Below are positions 27,354 to 35,391 of a stretch of DNA of 64,000 nucleotides, one piece after another. Numbering within the stretch: the first letter of the stretch is position 1; each line of letters starts with the position of its first letter. The stretch is taken from assembly GCF_009792295.1 (NCBI RefSeq), contig NZ_CP039934.1, positions 640,501 to 704,500 of the forward strand. The letters run 5' to 3'. The DNA comes from Myroides fluvii (GTDB lineage Bacteria; Bacteroidota; Bacteroidia; Flavobacteriales; Flavobacteriaceae). The notes beneath the pieces are model-generated. The model had not been told where the DNA came from. It saw nothing but the letters and a program-made list of their open reading frames with translations, and did no database searches. The translations under genes were made by a program, and so were the position numbers.

Positions 27354-28403
27354 TCACTCCTCTCCTCTCTCCTCTTTCTTCTTTCCATACCTCAATGTCA
27401 AACTAGCTTTTACGAGTAAAATCAACACCGGCACCTCAACCAAAGGACCGATTACGCCCACAAAAGCTTGAGGGGAATGAATTCCAAACACCGATATGGC
27501 TACGGCAATCGCCAACTCGAAGTTATTTCCTGTTGCGGTAAAAGCGATGGCGGCATTTTTATCATAAGGAACACCCCAAGATTTGTTGATGAAAAAGCTA
27601 ATAAAAAACATCAAAACAAAGTAAATCACCAAGGGAATGGCTACTTGAAATACCTGTCCTGGGAGTTGCACGATTTGTTCTCCTTTGAGGCTGAACATAA
27701 ACACAATGGTAAACAACAAGGCATATAGCGTAAAAGGAGAAATAAAGGGAATAAACGTATGGTTGTACCAGGTTTCTCCTTTGTATTGCAACAGGTATTT
27801 ATGACTGAGAAAACCCGCTAAGAATGGAATACCCAAATAAAGGGCGACACTTTGAACCACATCCATCATGTCAATGGAAACACCATAGGCTTCAAATCCA
27901 AAATACGGAGGCAATACATTGATGAACAGCCAAACAAATACGCTGTAAAACAGGATTTGAAAAATACTGTTCAAGGCAATGAGTAAAGCGGCATATTCTC
28001 GATTTCCCTTCGCGAGATCATTCCACACAATCACCATGGCAATACAACGCGCCAAACCAATCAGGATAACCCCTACCATTAAATCGGGCTGCTGACGTAA
28101 AAAAAGAAGGGCTAAAACAAACATCAATAACGGCCCAACAATCCAGTTTAACACCAACGATAGACTTAATACTTTTTTATCCTTAAAGGCCAAAGGCAAT
28201 AAGGTATAATTCACTTTAGCTAAAGGGGGATACATCATGACAATTAATCCAATGGCCAAGGGAATATTGGTACTTCCTACACTGAATTGATTCATCGCTG
28301 TTGGCAAGTTGGGAAATACATTCCCCAACAAAACGCCTAATCCCATGGCTAAAAAGATCCATAGCGTAAGGTAGCGGTCTAAAAATTTCATTCTGGTTTG
28401 CAT
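27354..28403 (-). CDS. acr3: Arsenite efflux transporter, ACR3 family
   Basis: The 349-residue protein has ten hydrophobic segments and the ACR3 signature around the essential Cys: [16 protein letters not shown] near residue 120, plus [11 protein letters not shown] near 295. It exports arsenite (and perhaps antimonite) across the inner membrane by proton exchange. A start at 28391 (M-K-F-L-D-R-Y-L) is also possible. It was probably the distal gene of an arsR operon, but an IS3 element now separates it from arsR and DUF6428, and no arsenate reductase is present here. Confidence 0.93.
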   Translation of the reverse strand: MQTRMKFLDRYLTLWIFLAMGLGVLLGNVFPNLPTAMNQFSVGSTNIPLAIGLIVMMYPPLAKVNYTLLPLAFKDKKVLSLSLVLNWIVGPLLMFVLALLFLRQQPDLMVGVILIGLARCIAMVIVWNDLAKGNREYAALLIALNSIFQILFYSVFVWLFINVLPPYFGFEAYGVSIDMMDVVQSVALYLGIPFLAGFLSHKYLLQYKGETWYNHTFIPFISPFTLYALLFTIVFMFSLKGEQIVQLPGQVFQVAIPLVIYFVLMFFISFFINKSWGVPYDKNAAIAFTATGNNFELAIAVAISVFGIHSPQAFVGVIGPLVEVPVLILLVKASLTLRYGKKKEERGEE

Positions 28404-28659
28404 GCGTATGTGTTTTGTGAATTTGTGGTGGTGTGAAGGTGAGGTGTTTGTTGTAGGAAGGGGGTGAGAGGGTGTGAAGGTGAGACGGTGAGGTGGTGAG
28501 GGGTTGAGCGATTTTTGTTGAATAAAAAGAATCTTCTTTAATCCGAAAATTCACTCCTCTCCTCTCTATCTCATTGGATTTATATTTTATTTTGGTATTC
28601 GATGAATCTACGCTGTGTACGTCTCTGATATAGGTTGACCATAAAAAGTCAATTTTCCT

Positions 28660-29058
28660 ATGAAAGTAAACGTTAAAAAAATTCAAAAGAGTCGTGTTTA
28701 TTCTGAAGAATTCAAACGCGAGATTGTTAGTTTATTTGAAAAAGGGACCTATAGTGTCCTTCAAATAAGTCGTTTATACAAAATTCCTAACTCTGCAATT
28801 TACCGATGGATTTATAAATTTTCTATCTTTAATGAACCAGGACAAAGAATTGTAGAGATGAAAGCAAGTAACACAAACAAAGTAAAAGAGCTAGAAGCTA
28901 AGGTTAAAGAACTAGAGCGCATGGTTGGTCAGAAACAAATTCAGGTAGATTTCTATTCTAAACTTATAGAAATCGCTAGTGAAGAGTTAGATTATGACAT
29001 ATTAAAAAACTCAAACACCCCACAATCAACTGGTTCCGCCAAGAAAAGGAACAAATAA
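28660..29058 (+). CDS. IS3-family transposase OrfA
   Basis: The 132-residue protein has the N-terminal helix-turn-helix of IS3 OrfA (Y-S-E-E-F-K-R-E-I-V-S-L-F-E-K-G, then V-L-Q-I-S-R-L-Y-K-I-P-N-S-A-I-Y-R-W) and a leucine-zipper-like coiled coil at about residues 75-100 (K-V-K-E-L-E-A-K-V-K-E-L-E-R-M-V). It binds the element ends. The slippery heptamer A-AAA-AAC at 29004-29010 lets some ribosomes move to the OrfB frame and make OrfAB. Confidence 0.9.
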   Translation: MKVNVKKIQKSRVYSEEFKREIVSLFEKGTYSVLQISRLYKIPNSAIYRWIYKFSIFNEPGQRIVEMKASNTNKVKELEAKVKELERMVGQKQIQVDFYSKLIEIASEELDYDILKNSNTPQSTGSAKKRNK

Positions 29059-29903
29059 GCTATTCTTTAAATAGTTTATATCGGACTATTGGAATTAGTA
29101 AACAAGCCGTAAATCAATATGCTAAGAAACAAGTTGTTTTTGATACAGAAGTATCTAAACTTGTATTAGAGGTGGATGATTTACGAGGCGAACATCCTGG
29201 TTGTGGGGTTGAGAAGATGTACTATACTTTAAAACCCAGTTTTTTAGGTAGAGATAAGTTTATAGAGATTTTTATGAGCTTAGGGTATCGTTTGCACAAA
29301 CGCAAGAATTATATCAAAACTACAGTAGCTTCTACTATACACTATCCAAATTTAATTAAAGGCATGCAGGTAAATGCTCCTTCAACCATATGGCAATCAG
29401 ATATAACTTATATCAGAATAGGAGAAACTTTTTATTATGCTGTCTTTATTATAGATGTTTATACAAAGAAAATTGTAGGTTATCACGTCTCTGATAATAT
29501 GAGAGCACAAGCCAATATAAAAGCCTTAAACATGGCTTTTAAAAACAATACTCCTCCTTTGATCCATCATTCGGACAGAGGAAGTCAATATACTTATAAG
29601 GGATATGTTCAGTTGCTTAAAAACAAAGGAATAAATATTAGTATGGCTCTTTCTGCACAAGATAATGCCTATGCTGAACGTATTAATAGAACCATTAAAA
29701 ATGATTATTTAGAATATTGGAAACCTAAAAACTTCTGTGAACTCAAAAGATTAATTAAAAAAGCAGTCAACCACTATAATAATACCAGACCTCATAATTC
29801 AATAGCTAAAATGACGCCAGTTGAATTTGAAAACAAATGGTTTGGAAAAAGTACTTTTTCCAAACCATTTATTACTATATTTAATAATGAAGTTAATGTT
29901 TAA
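28998..29903 (+). CDS. IS3-family transposase OrfB (via -1 frameshift)
   Basis: The frame is open from 28998; without frameshifting a GTG at 29172 could start a shorter product. The DDE integrase core is complete: Asp in W-Q-S-D-I-T-Y-I, Asp in H-H-S-D-R-G-S-Q-Y, Glu in N-A-Y-A-E-R-I-N-R-T-I-K. An HTH_21-like N-terminal part (H-P-G-C-G-V-E-K-M-Y-Y-T-L) precedes it and N-N-T-R-P-H-N-S-I-A-K-M-T-P ends it. OrfAB cuts and joins the IS ends. Confidence 0.92.
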   Translation, partial: HIKKLKHPTINWFRQEKEQISYSLNSLYRTIGISKQAVNQYAKKQVVFDTEVSKLVLEVDDLRGEHPGCGVEKMYYTLKPSFLGRDKFIEIFMSLGYRLHKRKNYIKTTVASTIHYPNLIKGMQVNAPSTIWQSDITYIRIGETFYYAVFIIDVYTKKIVGYHVSDNMRAQANIKALNMAFKNNTPPLIHHSDRGSQYTYKGYVQLLKNKGINISMALSAQDNAYAERINRTIKNDYLEYWKPKNFCELKRLIKKAVNHYNNTRPHNSIAKMTPVEFENKWFGKSTFSKPFITIFNNEVNV

Positions 29904-29973
29904 AAACGGTCAACCATATTTAGGGACGTTCACTGCGCTCCGATTTCCCCTCTCTTCTCTCTTCTCTCTATTC

Positions 29974-30429
29974 TTAACAGCAACCAGAATTAGGATCACA
30001 ACAAGAACTTGCCGTTTCTGGTAAATCTTCTGGTTTGATCCCACAGGCATCTTCAGCCAAACAAGCCGTTAAAGTGTTGACCAAGATAAAATGGGTTCCA
30101 TTAAAGGCTAAGTTATACTTACCAATGGTTGTTTTTCCTTGAAACTCTACCTCTACCTCACCCTCTTCAATACCCAACTTGTTTTCTGATAAACGAATAA
30201 TATTCAATAATTTCCCTGCCTTTAATCGATGCTCAAAATCATTGGCATTCCACAACTGAAAACTCACTTTCTTTTCGGTGCGAATTACGCCTCCACAATC
30301 GATGTATTTCTTTTCTACCTGTCCTACTTCCGTTACGTGAAAATGTTCGGGAACAAAGCTTCCATCTTCCAATTGAAAATCTACTTTTTCCAATCCGGCT
30401 AATACTTGTTTTACTTCTGATAATTTCAT
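29974..30429 (-). CDS. DUF6428 family protein of the arsenic locus
   Basis: The 151-residue protein is found next to arsR in Bacteroidota arsenic operons. The N-terminal part has E-H-F-H-V-T-E-V-G and D-C-G-G; the end is Cys-rich, C-C-D-P-N-S-G-C-C, well suited to bind As(III). Its exact role (sensor, chaperone) is unknown. It follows arsR with a 57-base gap that holds a second copy of the arsR operator. The IS3 element sits 42 bases past its stop codon. Confidence 0.8.
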   Translation of the reverse strand: MKLSEVKQVLAGLEKVDFQLEDGSFVPEHFHVTEVGQVEKKYIDCGGVIRTEKKVSFQLWNANDFEHRLKAGKLLNIIRLSENKLGIEEGEVEVEFQGKTTIGKYNLAFNGTHFILVNTLTACLAEDACGIKPEDLPETASSCCDPNSGCC

Positions 30430-30449
30430 GATTTCTATTTTTATATTAC

Positions 30450-30465
30450 ATCGTAATATTACGAT
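30450..30465. promoter_or_regulatory. ArsR operator copy 2
   Basis: ATCGTAATATTACGAT, a perfect 16-bp palindrome, lies between arsR and the DUF6428 gene. It is identical to the copy upstream of arsR, which suggests an internal regulated start site. Confidence 0.8.
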
Positions 30466-30486
30466 ACGTTAGAATAAAAAAATGCT

Positions 30487-30816
30487 TTAGCAGCATTTGT
30501 CAATATGGGTGGATTGGCCGAAGAAAGCAGCGAACTCTTCTGCAAATTCGTTCCAAACCTCCTCATCAATACAGTAGCAAACGGTTTTACCTTCTACTGA
30601 CCCTTGTAATAACCCGATGTTCTTTAACTCTTTTAAATGTTGAGAAATGGTGGCTTGTGCTAATCCAAGTTCTTCAACCAAATCACTGCAAATGCACGCT
30701 TTTTGATTGATGATAAACTGTAAAATAGCCAAACGAGCGGGATGTCCCAACACTTTAAACATGGCTGCTAAACGGTTTTTCTTGTCGCTAAATAATTCTG
30801 ATTTTGTAATTCCCAT
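30487..30816 (-). CDS. arsR: ArsR-family metalloregulator
   Basis: The 109-residue winged-helix repressor has K-V-L-G-H-P-A-R-L-A-I-L-Q, the metal-sensing A-C-I-C-S-D-L-V (Cys-x-Cys at the start of the DNA-binding helix region), then A-Q-A-T-I-S-Q-H-L-K-E-L-K-N-I-G-L-L. A C-terminal K-C-C may add ligands. It would release its operators on arsenite binding. It heads the operon with DUF6428 (and formerly acr3), and palindromes on both sides of the gene match a single binding motif. Confidence 0.92.
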   Translation of the reverse strand: MGITKSELFSDKKNRLAAMFKVLGHPARLAILQFIINQKACICSDLVEELGLAQATISQHLKELKNIGLLQGSVEGKTVCYCIDEEVWNEFAEEFAAFFGQSTHIDKCC

Positions 30817-30836
30817 ACTTTTTACTTCTATCTATC

Positions 30837-30861
30837 ATCGTAATATTACGATACAAAGATA
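30837..30861 (-). promoter_or_regulatory. arsR operator copy 1 and -7 box
   Basis: The palindrome ATCGTAATATTACGAT (30837-30852) is followed, upstream on the minus strand, by TATCTTTG (30854-30861), an exact TAnnTTTG box. The predicted transcription start falls inside the palindrome, so bound ArsR would block RNA polymerase directly. Confidence 0.82.
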
Positions 30862-31031
30862 GCTGTTTATTTTTACTTGTTTCGATAAAGTTCTCTTTTT
30901 TTAAGTAAAAATACAACTGCATGAAACCGTATAAAAATGGCTATACTTTGTTAATCTTTCTTTTTTTAACCAGCTCTTTTTTTTATTTACACCCTAAAAA
31001 AGAGCTAATAATCGTATATTAGAAAAAAAAT

Positions 31032-31598
31032 ATGATTATGGGAATTTTTATTGGAATTGGCGTTCTTGTTCTACTGGTACTTTGGTATATTGTGACCAAC
31101 AACAAATTAGTCGCCTTAAAAAACAACAGAGAAAATGCGTTTGCAGACATTGACGTACAGTTAAAACAACGTCATGATTTAATTCCGCAACTTGTTTCTT
31201 CTGTAAAAGGATACATGGAACACGAGGCTAGCACCTTGGAAAAACTAACAGCAGCCCGTACGGCAGCACTTCAGGCAGGAGACATCAACTCCAAGATTCA
31301 AGCAGAACAACAAGTTTCGTCTGCATTAGCCGGATTGCGTGTTGCAGTAGAAGCGTATCCTGATTTGAAAGCCAATACGAACTTCTTACAGTTGCAAAAT
31401 GAAATCTCGGATATTGAGAACAAATTAGCAGCGGTTCGCCGTTACTTCAACTCCGCTACGAAAGAATTAAATACAGCTATTGAATCGATTCCTTCAAACA
31501 TTGTAGCGGGAATGAAAAATATGACAACTCAACCTTTCTTTGAGTTAGGTGTTGAACAAAGAGCGCAGCTTGATGTAGCTCCTGAGATTAAATTTTAA
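31032..31598 (+). CDS. lemA: LemA family protein
   Basis: The 188-residue protein has one N-terminal membrane helix (about residues 5-21) and a long helical bundle with LemA motifs: R-E-N-A-F-A-D-I-D-V-Q-L-K-Q-R-H-D-L-I-P-Q-L-V and A-V-R-R-Y-F-N-S-A-T-K-E-L-N. The last base of its stop codon is the first base of the HtpX-like protease start. LemA/HtpX pairs are common and thought to act in membrane protein quality control. Confidence 0.93.
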   Translation: MIMGIFIGIGVLVLLVLWYIVTNNKLVALKNNRENAFADIDVQLKQRHDLIPQLVSSVKGYMEHEASTLEKLTAARTAALQAGDINSKIQAEQQVSSALAGLRVAVEAYPDLKANTNFLQLQNEISDIENKLAAVRRYFNSATKELNTAIESIPSNIVAGMKNMTTQPFFELGVEQRAQLDVAPEIKF

Positions 31599-32530
31599 TG
31601 GCATACGTTGGTTTACATACACAAATAAGACGAAATAATACCAAGTCCATTCTACTTTTATTCGCTTTTCCCTTGTTAATTTTATTGGGGATTGTCTTTA
31701 TTTTGTACTACTTAGCTAGTTGGAATTGGGAAATGGCCTATGATCCCATCTTGCAAGTCACTCCAATTGTTTTTGTCGTCGTTGGGGTTTGGTTTGTTAT
31801 TTCTTATTTCTTTCACAACCAAATGATTCAACGGGCTACCCACGCAAAACCGTTGGACCGAAAGGACAATATGCGGGTGTATAATCTGACAGAAAATCTA
31901 TGCATGTCTGTGGGTATGCCCATGCCGAAACTCTTTATTATTGAAACAGAGGCTTTAAATGCCTTTGCTTCGGGGATCAATCAGCAATCACATTCTGTTA
32001 CCTTAACTAGGGGAATCATAGAGAAATTAGACGATAAAGAATTGGAAGGGGTGATTGCTCATGAATTGATGCACATCCGAAATAACGATGTGCGATTACT
32101 GATCGTAACCATTGTATTTGTAGGAATCTTGGGCGTTATTCTGGATTTATTACTCCGCGGATTATTCCATGGTTTGGGACGAAGACGAGGTGGAAAAGAC
32201 AATGGAGGAGCTATCATTATCCTTATTTTGGTGGTAACGCTTGTCATCTACTTTTTCTCAATGATCTTTAAATTTGCCCTATCGAGAAGTCGAGAATATA
32301 TGGCCGATGCTGGAGCAGTAGAAATGACCAAAGATGCACATGCCTTGGCTAGCGCCCTACGTAAAATTAGCGGCAATTCTAAACTAGATACAACGAACGA
32401 CGAAGTAAAAGAACTCTTCATTGACAATAGTTCCGATTCGGAAAGCAAAGGATTTATGGGAAGCATTGGTTCTATTTTTAGTACCCACCCTCCGATCGAA
32501 AAACGAATTGATTTTCTGGAAAAAATGTAA
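31598..32530 (+). CDS. M48-family membrane zinc metalloprotease (HtpX-like)
   Basis: The 310-residue protein has two N-terminal helices (about residues 20-42 and 55-75), the zinc motif V-I-A-H-E-L-M-H-I near residue 152, a further helix pair (about 168-185 and 205-225), and the third-ligand region S-R-S-R-E-Y-M-A-D-A-G-A. It cleaves membrane proteins at the cytoplasmic face. Translation is coupled to lemA by the overlapping TAATG. Confidence 0.93.
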   Translation: MAYVGLHTQIRRNNTKSILLLFAFPLLILLGIVFILYYLASWNWEMAYDPILQVTPIVFVVVGVWFVISYFFHNQMIQRATHAKPLDRKDNMRVYNLTENLCMSVGMPMPKLFIIETEALNAFASGINQQSHSVTLTRGIIEKLDDKELEGVIAHELMHIRNNDVRLLIVTIVFVGILGVILDLLLRGLFHGLGRRRGGKDNGGAIIILILVVTLVIYFFSMIFKFALSRSREYMADAGAVEMTKDAHALASALRKISGNSKLDTTNDEVKELFIDNSSDSESKGFMGSIGSIFSTHPPIEKRIDFLEKM

Positions 32531-32582
32531 TTTTTATCCAATCATACAATGAGATAAACCACCAATCCTAGGTGTTATAAAT

Positions 32583-32621
32583 AAAAAAATCTACTTGGCT
32601 TTCACTCAAGTAGATTTTTTT
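32583..32621 (+). terminator. Terminator after lemA operon
   Basis: ATCTACTTG pairs perfectly with CAAGTAGAT, framed by A and T runs. Confidence 0.9.
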
Positions 32622-32639
32622 TATACCTTCGTAAAAGTA

Positions 32640-32653
32640 TTTGACTAATCAAA
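32640..32653. promoter_or_regulatory. Candidate MarR autoregulatory site
   Basis: TTTGA-CTAA-TCAAA, an inverted repeat 10 bases before the marR start codon. A related half, GTTTGATTAATC, occurs after the gene at about 33102. Confidence 0.45.
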
Positions 32654-32663
32654 CATATTTCAA

Positions 32664-33083
32664 ATGATAAATGAATCATTACAACTGTTGTTCAACCTGA
32701 CAAAAACTCAATCCATCCTTCAGCGAAAGTTTGATCGATTGAGTGTACATGGATTGAGTTATACTGATTTTATGTTACTCCATTTGCTTGCCTCTGATGC
32801 AGAAGGTAAGATGAGGAGAATTGATCTGGCGAGTCGCATAGGACTTACTCCATCAGGGGTGACGCGCTTACTGAGTCCGTTGGAAAAAAATGGATTAGTG
32901 GGAAGAGAGAGCAATACACGAGACGCCCGTGTTAGTTATGTCGTGCTAACTGAAACAGGGCAACGCGTCTATGCTGAAGCAAAAGTAACAGCAGAGGCTG
33001 TTGCCGTGGAATTACTTCCTAAAGTAAAAAGCAACCAACTACAAGCGGTTATGGACTTGTTTAGACAAATTGACAAGGAATAA
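32664..33083 (+). CDS. MarR-family transcriptional regulator
   Basis: The 139-residue protein shows the MarR winged helix: L-S-Y-T-D-F-M-L-L-H-L-L-A, R-I-D-L-A-S-R-I-G-L-T-P-S-G-V-T-R-L-L-S-P-L-E-K-N-G-L-V, and the wing R-E-S-N-T-R-D-A-R-V-S-Y-V-V-L-T. The regulated gene is not evident; no efflux pump adjoins it. The inverted repeat just upstream may be its own operator. Confidence 0.92.
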   Translation: MINESLQLLFNLTKTQSILQRKFDRLSVHGLSYTDFMLLHLLASDAEGKMRRIDLASRIGLTPSGVTRLLSPLEKNGLVGRESNTRDARVSYVVLTETGQRVYAEAKVTAEAVAVELLPKVKSNQLQAVMDLFRQIDKE

Positions 33084-33512
33084 TTGTTGATGATGGATTA
33101 ATTGGTTAGTTTGATTAATCGGTTAACCCTCCTAACCCTCCTAACCCTCCTAACCCTCTTCACAAATCGAAACGAAGTAGAGATAAAAAAGTGATCAGTA
33201 GATTCTACTAAAAGAAAAGATTCCTTCCTTTAATCGAAGGATTGTAACCGCCCGAGCAAGTACATCTTGTGTAGTCTAAAAATTATTCCACAACGTTTGT
33301 AATTAACTGATTACTAATTTTTTTCTATAATTAGTACCTGGCATTGATTTTGTAATCTAACCAAAGATCGTATCCTAAATAACGGTACAGAACTAATTTT
33401 ACTTGTATAATACAATTGAAAATTAGTATCTTACATTCGTATTATAGATAGACTCGTTTTAGGTTTTAGAAGGTCTCTTTTATATATTTGTAAACGCTAA
33501 ACACATGAAGCT
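33084..33512. other. Spacer with a 9-bp tandem repeat and the XRE promoter
   Basis: CCCTCCTAA is repeated about four times (33126-33158). TATATTTG at 33483-33490 matches the -7 consensus, 23 bases before the XRE start. I see no gene in between. Confidence 0.6.
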
Positions 33513-33926
33513 ATGACCACCACCACTCGTAAACATATAGGAAGAAATATTAGTCGAATCCGTGAAATAAAAGGAATGAAACAAACAACGTTAGCTGAGC
33601 TTTTAGGCGTTAGTCAGCAACAAGTATCTAATATTGAAAATAGTGAAACGGTTGAGGAAACTAAACTGGAAAGTATTGCTAAGATTCTAGAAGTGCCTGT
33701 TGAGGTAATTAAAGAATATTCTGATGATAAAGTAATGAATATTATTAGCAATAATACCTTTCAAGATGATTCTTCTGCAATAAAGAATTTATACAACCCT
33801 ACATTCAATCCATTAGATAAATTAGTAGAAGCGTATGAAGAAAATAAAAAATTGTATGAGCGTCTATTAGAAGCGGAGAAAGAAAAAACAGCCTATTTAG
33901 AGAAGTTGTTCATGGAAAAAAAATAA
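33513..33926 (+). CDS. XRE-family helix-turn-helix regulator with coiled-coil tail
   Basis: The 137-residue protein has a typical HTH_3 domain at about residues 8-62 (I-G-R-N-I-S-R-I-R-E-I-K-G-M-K-Q, then L-A-E-L-L-G-V-S-Q-Q-Q-V-S-N-I-E-N) and a C-terminal coiled coil rich in E/K/L (residues 105-137). The target is unknown. It converges with the T6SS immunity/effector operon, whose decayed fragment begins 17 bases after its stop codon. Confidence 0.88.
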   Translation: MTTTTRKHIGRNISRIREIKGMKQTTLAELLGVSQQQVSNIENSETVEETKLESIAKILEVPVEVIKEYSDDKVMNIISNNTFQDDSSAIKNLYNPTFNPLDKLVEAYEENKKLYERLLEAEKEKTAYLEKLFMEKK

Positions 33927-33942
33927 CTGGAAGTTAAAGGCA

Positions 33943-34023
33943 GTTGAAAGTAGTTCTTTACGCCTTTTCTTCCTTCGCTCATCTTGGCGTTGTTGCGTGC
34001 TATTCGCGCGTTGTAGGCTGATA
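33943..34023 (-). pseudogene. 81-bp copy of the T6SS effector linker (orphan fragment)
   Basis: These 81 bases are identical to 36690-36770 inside the effector gene, in the same orientation. On the minus strand they encode the linker S-A-Y-N-A-R-I-A-R-N-N-A-K-M-S-E-G-R then K-G-V-K-N-Y-F-Q-Q-L before running into unrelated sequence. It looks like a relic of a second or displaced effector C-terminus. Confidence 0.85.
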
Positions 34024-34025
34024 CT

Positions 34026-34054
34026 AAAAAAGCTCAACTTCCGCTGAGCCTTTA
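34026..34054 (-). terminator. Terminator after immunity gene
   Basis: GCTCA pairs with TGAGC, with six T residues on the minus strand; it ends the T6SS cargo operon, just after the frameshifted tail of the immunity gene. Confidence 0.65.
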
Positions 34055-34058
34055 TTTA

Positions 34059-34201
34059 CTACATTCCATGCTCCATACGAATCTCTTCGATCATCTCTGG
34101 ATAATCATTATAACCAAAATAGTTATGCTTCTTCAAATAAGCGAGTAATTCGGTTCTGCTTTCTGGTAGATACAATTGAGAATACAAGGCACTATAATGA
34201 C
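34059..34201 (-). pseudogene. Out-of-frame C-terminal tail of the immunity lipoprotein
   Basis: Directly after the TAG of the immunity gene another frame stays open to a TAG at 34059-34061 and encodes L-G-H-Y-S-A-L-Y-S-Q-L-Y-L-P-E-S-R-T-E-L then L-A-Y-L-K-K-H-N-Y-F-G-Y-N-D-Y-P-E-M-I-E. It has protein-like composition and no start codon. Adding one C (GAC-CTA-GGT instead of GAC-TAG-GT) would join it to the gene, so a single-base deletion or a sequencing error is likely. Confidence 0.7.
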
Positions 34202-35386
34202 CTAGTCTTCTACATTCTCAATCCCTTTACCTGCTACTTTTGCTGCTTCCCAAAAACTCTCTAGGGCTTCAAATCCATAAAAGTTATTTGTTCTAAACTC
34301 CTTGTCGTATTGTTCTTTTACCAAACTCGTTTCATAAAAATCTCCTACTACTAAAATAGCATCTTCTTTTTCTCCAAGCCTTCTTACCATCTCCAAGACA
34401 CAGGCAGCAACTTTTGCCTTCTCATAAAAATGGATTCCTTTACCGCTATTGTCATTAGGTCCATCTAGTAATTGTAGTAGTAATTTCAGATTGCTATAAT
34501 TGTGTTCTTCATTGGAGGAGGCCATCATGTTCATTACTTCAAAATGAAATTTTATATCTTCTTCATTACAAGTATAAGAATAGAACAATTTTAAGTATTT
34601 ATTCAAATCCATCCCACCAAATTCTGAATGCAACGAAGATTCTTCTATTACCCATTCCAAAAGTTCTTTGTCTTTTTCATATCCTACTACTTTCACTAAA
34701 TCTCTTACAAAAAACTCATCATAAGCCATTAACCATCTTAGACTCGCTTTACTACTATTCAAAAAATAGTTATTCCTGTGATAATCTACTTTTCTATTTT
34801 GAGCATTATTTTCATCAGGATTGTAAGAATAACTATCATCTTCATGAATGATAATAAATGAATCTAAAGGTAACGAAGGAAGCACTATTCTATTTTTTAA
34901 ATCAAAAAATAAATTCTTCGTAATCGCAGGCGATACATACATTCCAGCTTCCTCCTCTAGTGTACTCTTTTGTCTATCCATCAACTCTCCATGATACACA
35001 ATATAGCGGTCGCTAATCTTTCCATAGCTAAGACAGTTACAGTCTATAGGAAATATATTTTTTAACCTTTTTAGAAATTCACTTTCCGATAGTTGTTTAT
35101 AACCATTTTTCTTATATTCATACAGCATCAAATCCGAGATCAGATCTAAATCTACTTGTGCTAAATTATAAGCTCCATCATCTTCATCACTATATGATCT
35201 GTCTTTCTGTAATTCAAACTGTTTTTTCAACAAAGAGACATTCACAATGTCTGACAACTCCGCAATATTATTCTTTTTCACTTGTTCCATTACATTTTCT
35301 TCTTGTGGTTGTTTTGGTTGATTCGCTGTTTTCTTACATCCTAAAAACAGCACTAGAAATAACAAACTGAGATTTACTATTTTCAT
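34202..35386 (-). CDS. Putative T6SS immunity lipoprotein
   Basis: The 394-residue product has a lipobox F-L-G-C (Cys17) and a large soluble domain with no family I recognise. It directly follows the effector gene (5-base gap), and its location outside the cytoplasm is where protection against a peptidoglycan-cutting effector is needed; these two facts make it the likely immunity protein. The protein probably should be about 442 residues: the last 48 codons lie in another frame after an apparent one-base deletion. Whether the short form still protects is open. Confidence 0.6.
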   Translation of the reverse strand: MKIVNLSLLFLVLFLGCKKTANQPKQPQEENVMEQVKKNNIAELSDIVNVSLLKKQFELQKDRSYSDEDDGAYNLAQVDLDLISDLMLYEYKKNGYKQLSESEFLKRLKNIFPIDCNCLSYGKISDRYIVYHGELMDRQKSTLEEEAGMYVSPAITKNLFFDLKNRIVLPSLPLDSFIIIHEDDSYSYNPDENNAQNRKVDYHRNNYFLNSSKASLRWLMAYDEFFVRDLVKVVGYEKDKELLEWVIEESSLHSEFGGMDLNKYLKLFYSYTCNEEDIKFHFEVMNMMASSNEEHNYSNLKLLLQLLDGPNDNSGKGIHFYEKAKVAACVLEMVRRLGEKEDAILVVGDFYETSLVKEQYDKEFRTNNFYGFEALESFWEAAKVAGKGIENVED

Positions 35387-35391
35387 CTTTA

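Larger units (their letters stand above)
28616..29932 (+). mobile_element. Complete IS3-family insertion sequence, 1317 bp, with 3-bp target duplication
   Basis: The ends are TGTACGTC...GACGTTCA, imperfect inverted repeats of about 25 bp (shared GGTTGACC at the inner edge), and CTG directly repeats outside both ends (28613-28615 and 29933-29935). Two overlapping reading frames encode the transposase by a -1 shift at A-AAA-AAC. The element interrupts the arsenic locus between acr3 and DUF6428. All parts look intact, so it may be mobile. Confidence 0.92.

Noticed and set aside
30972-31005. Hairpin AGCTCTTTTTT/AAAAAAGAGCT before lemA as terminator
   Set aside because: No T run follows the stem on either strand; it may be a mere inverted repeat in a lemA leader.
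33126-33158. Telomere-like CCCTCCTAA repeat
   Set aside because: Only about four units in a normal bacterial spacer; no sign of a replicon end. Listed as a short tandem repeat only.
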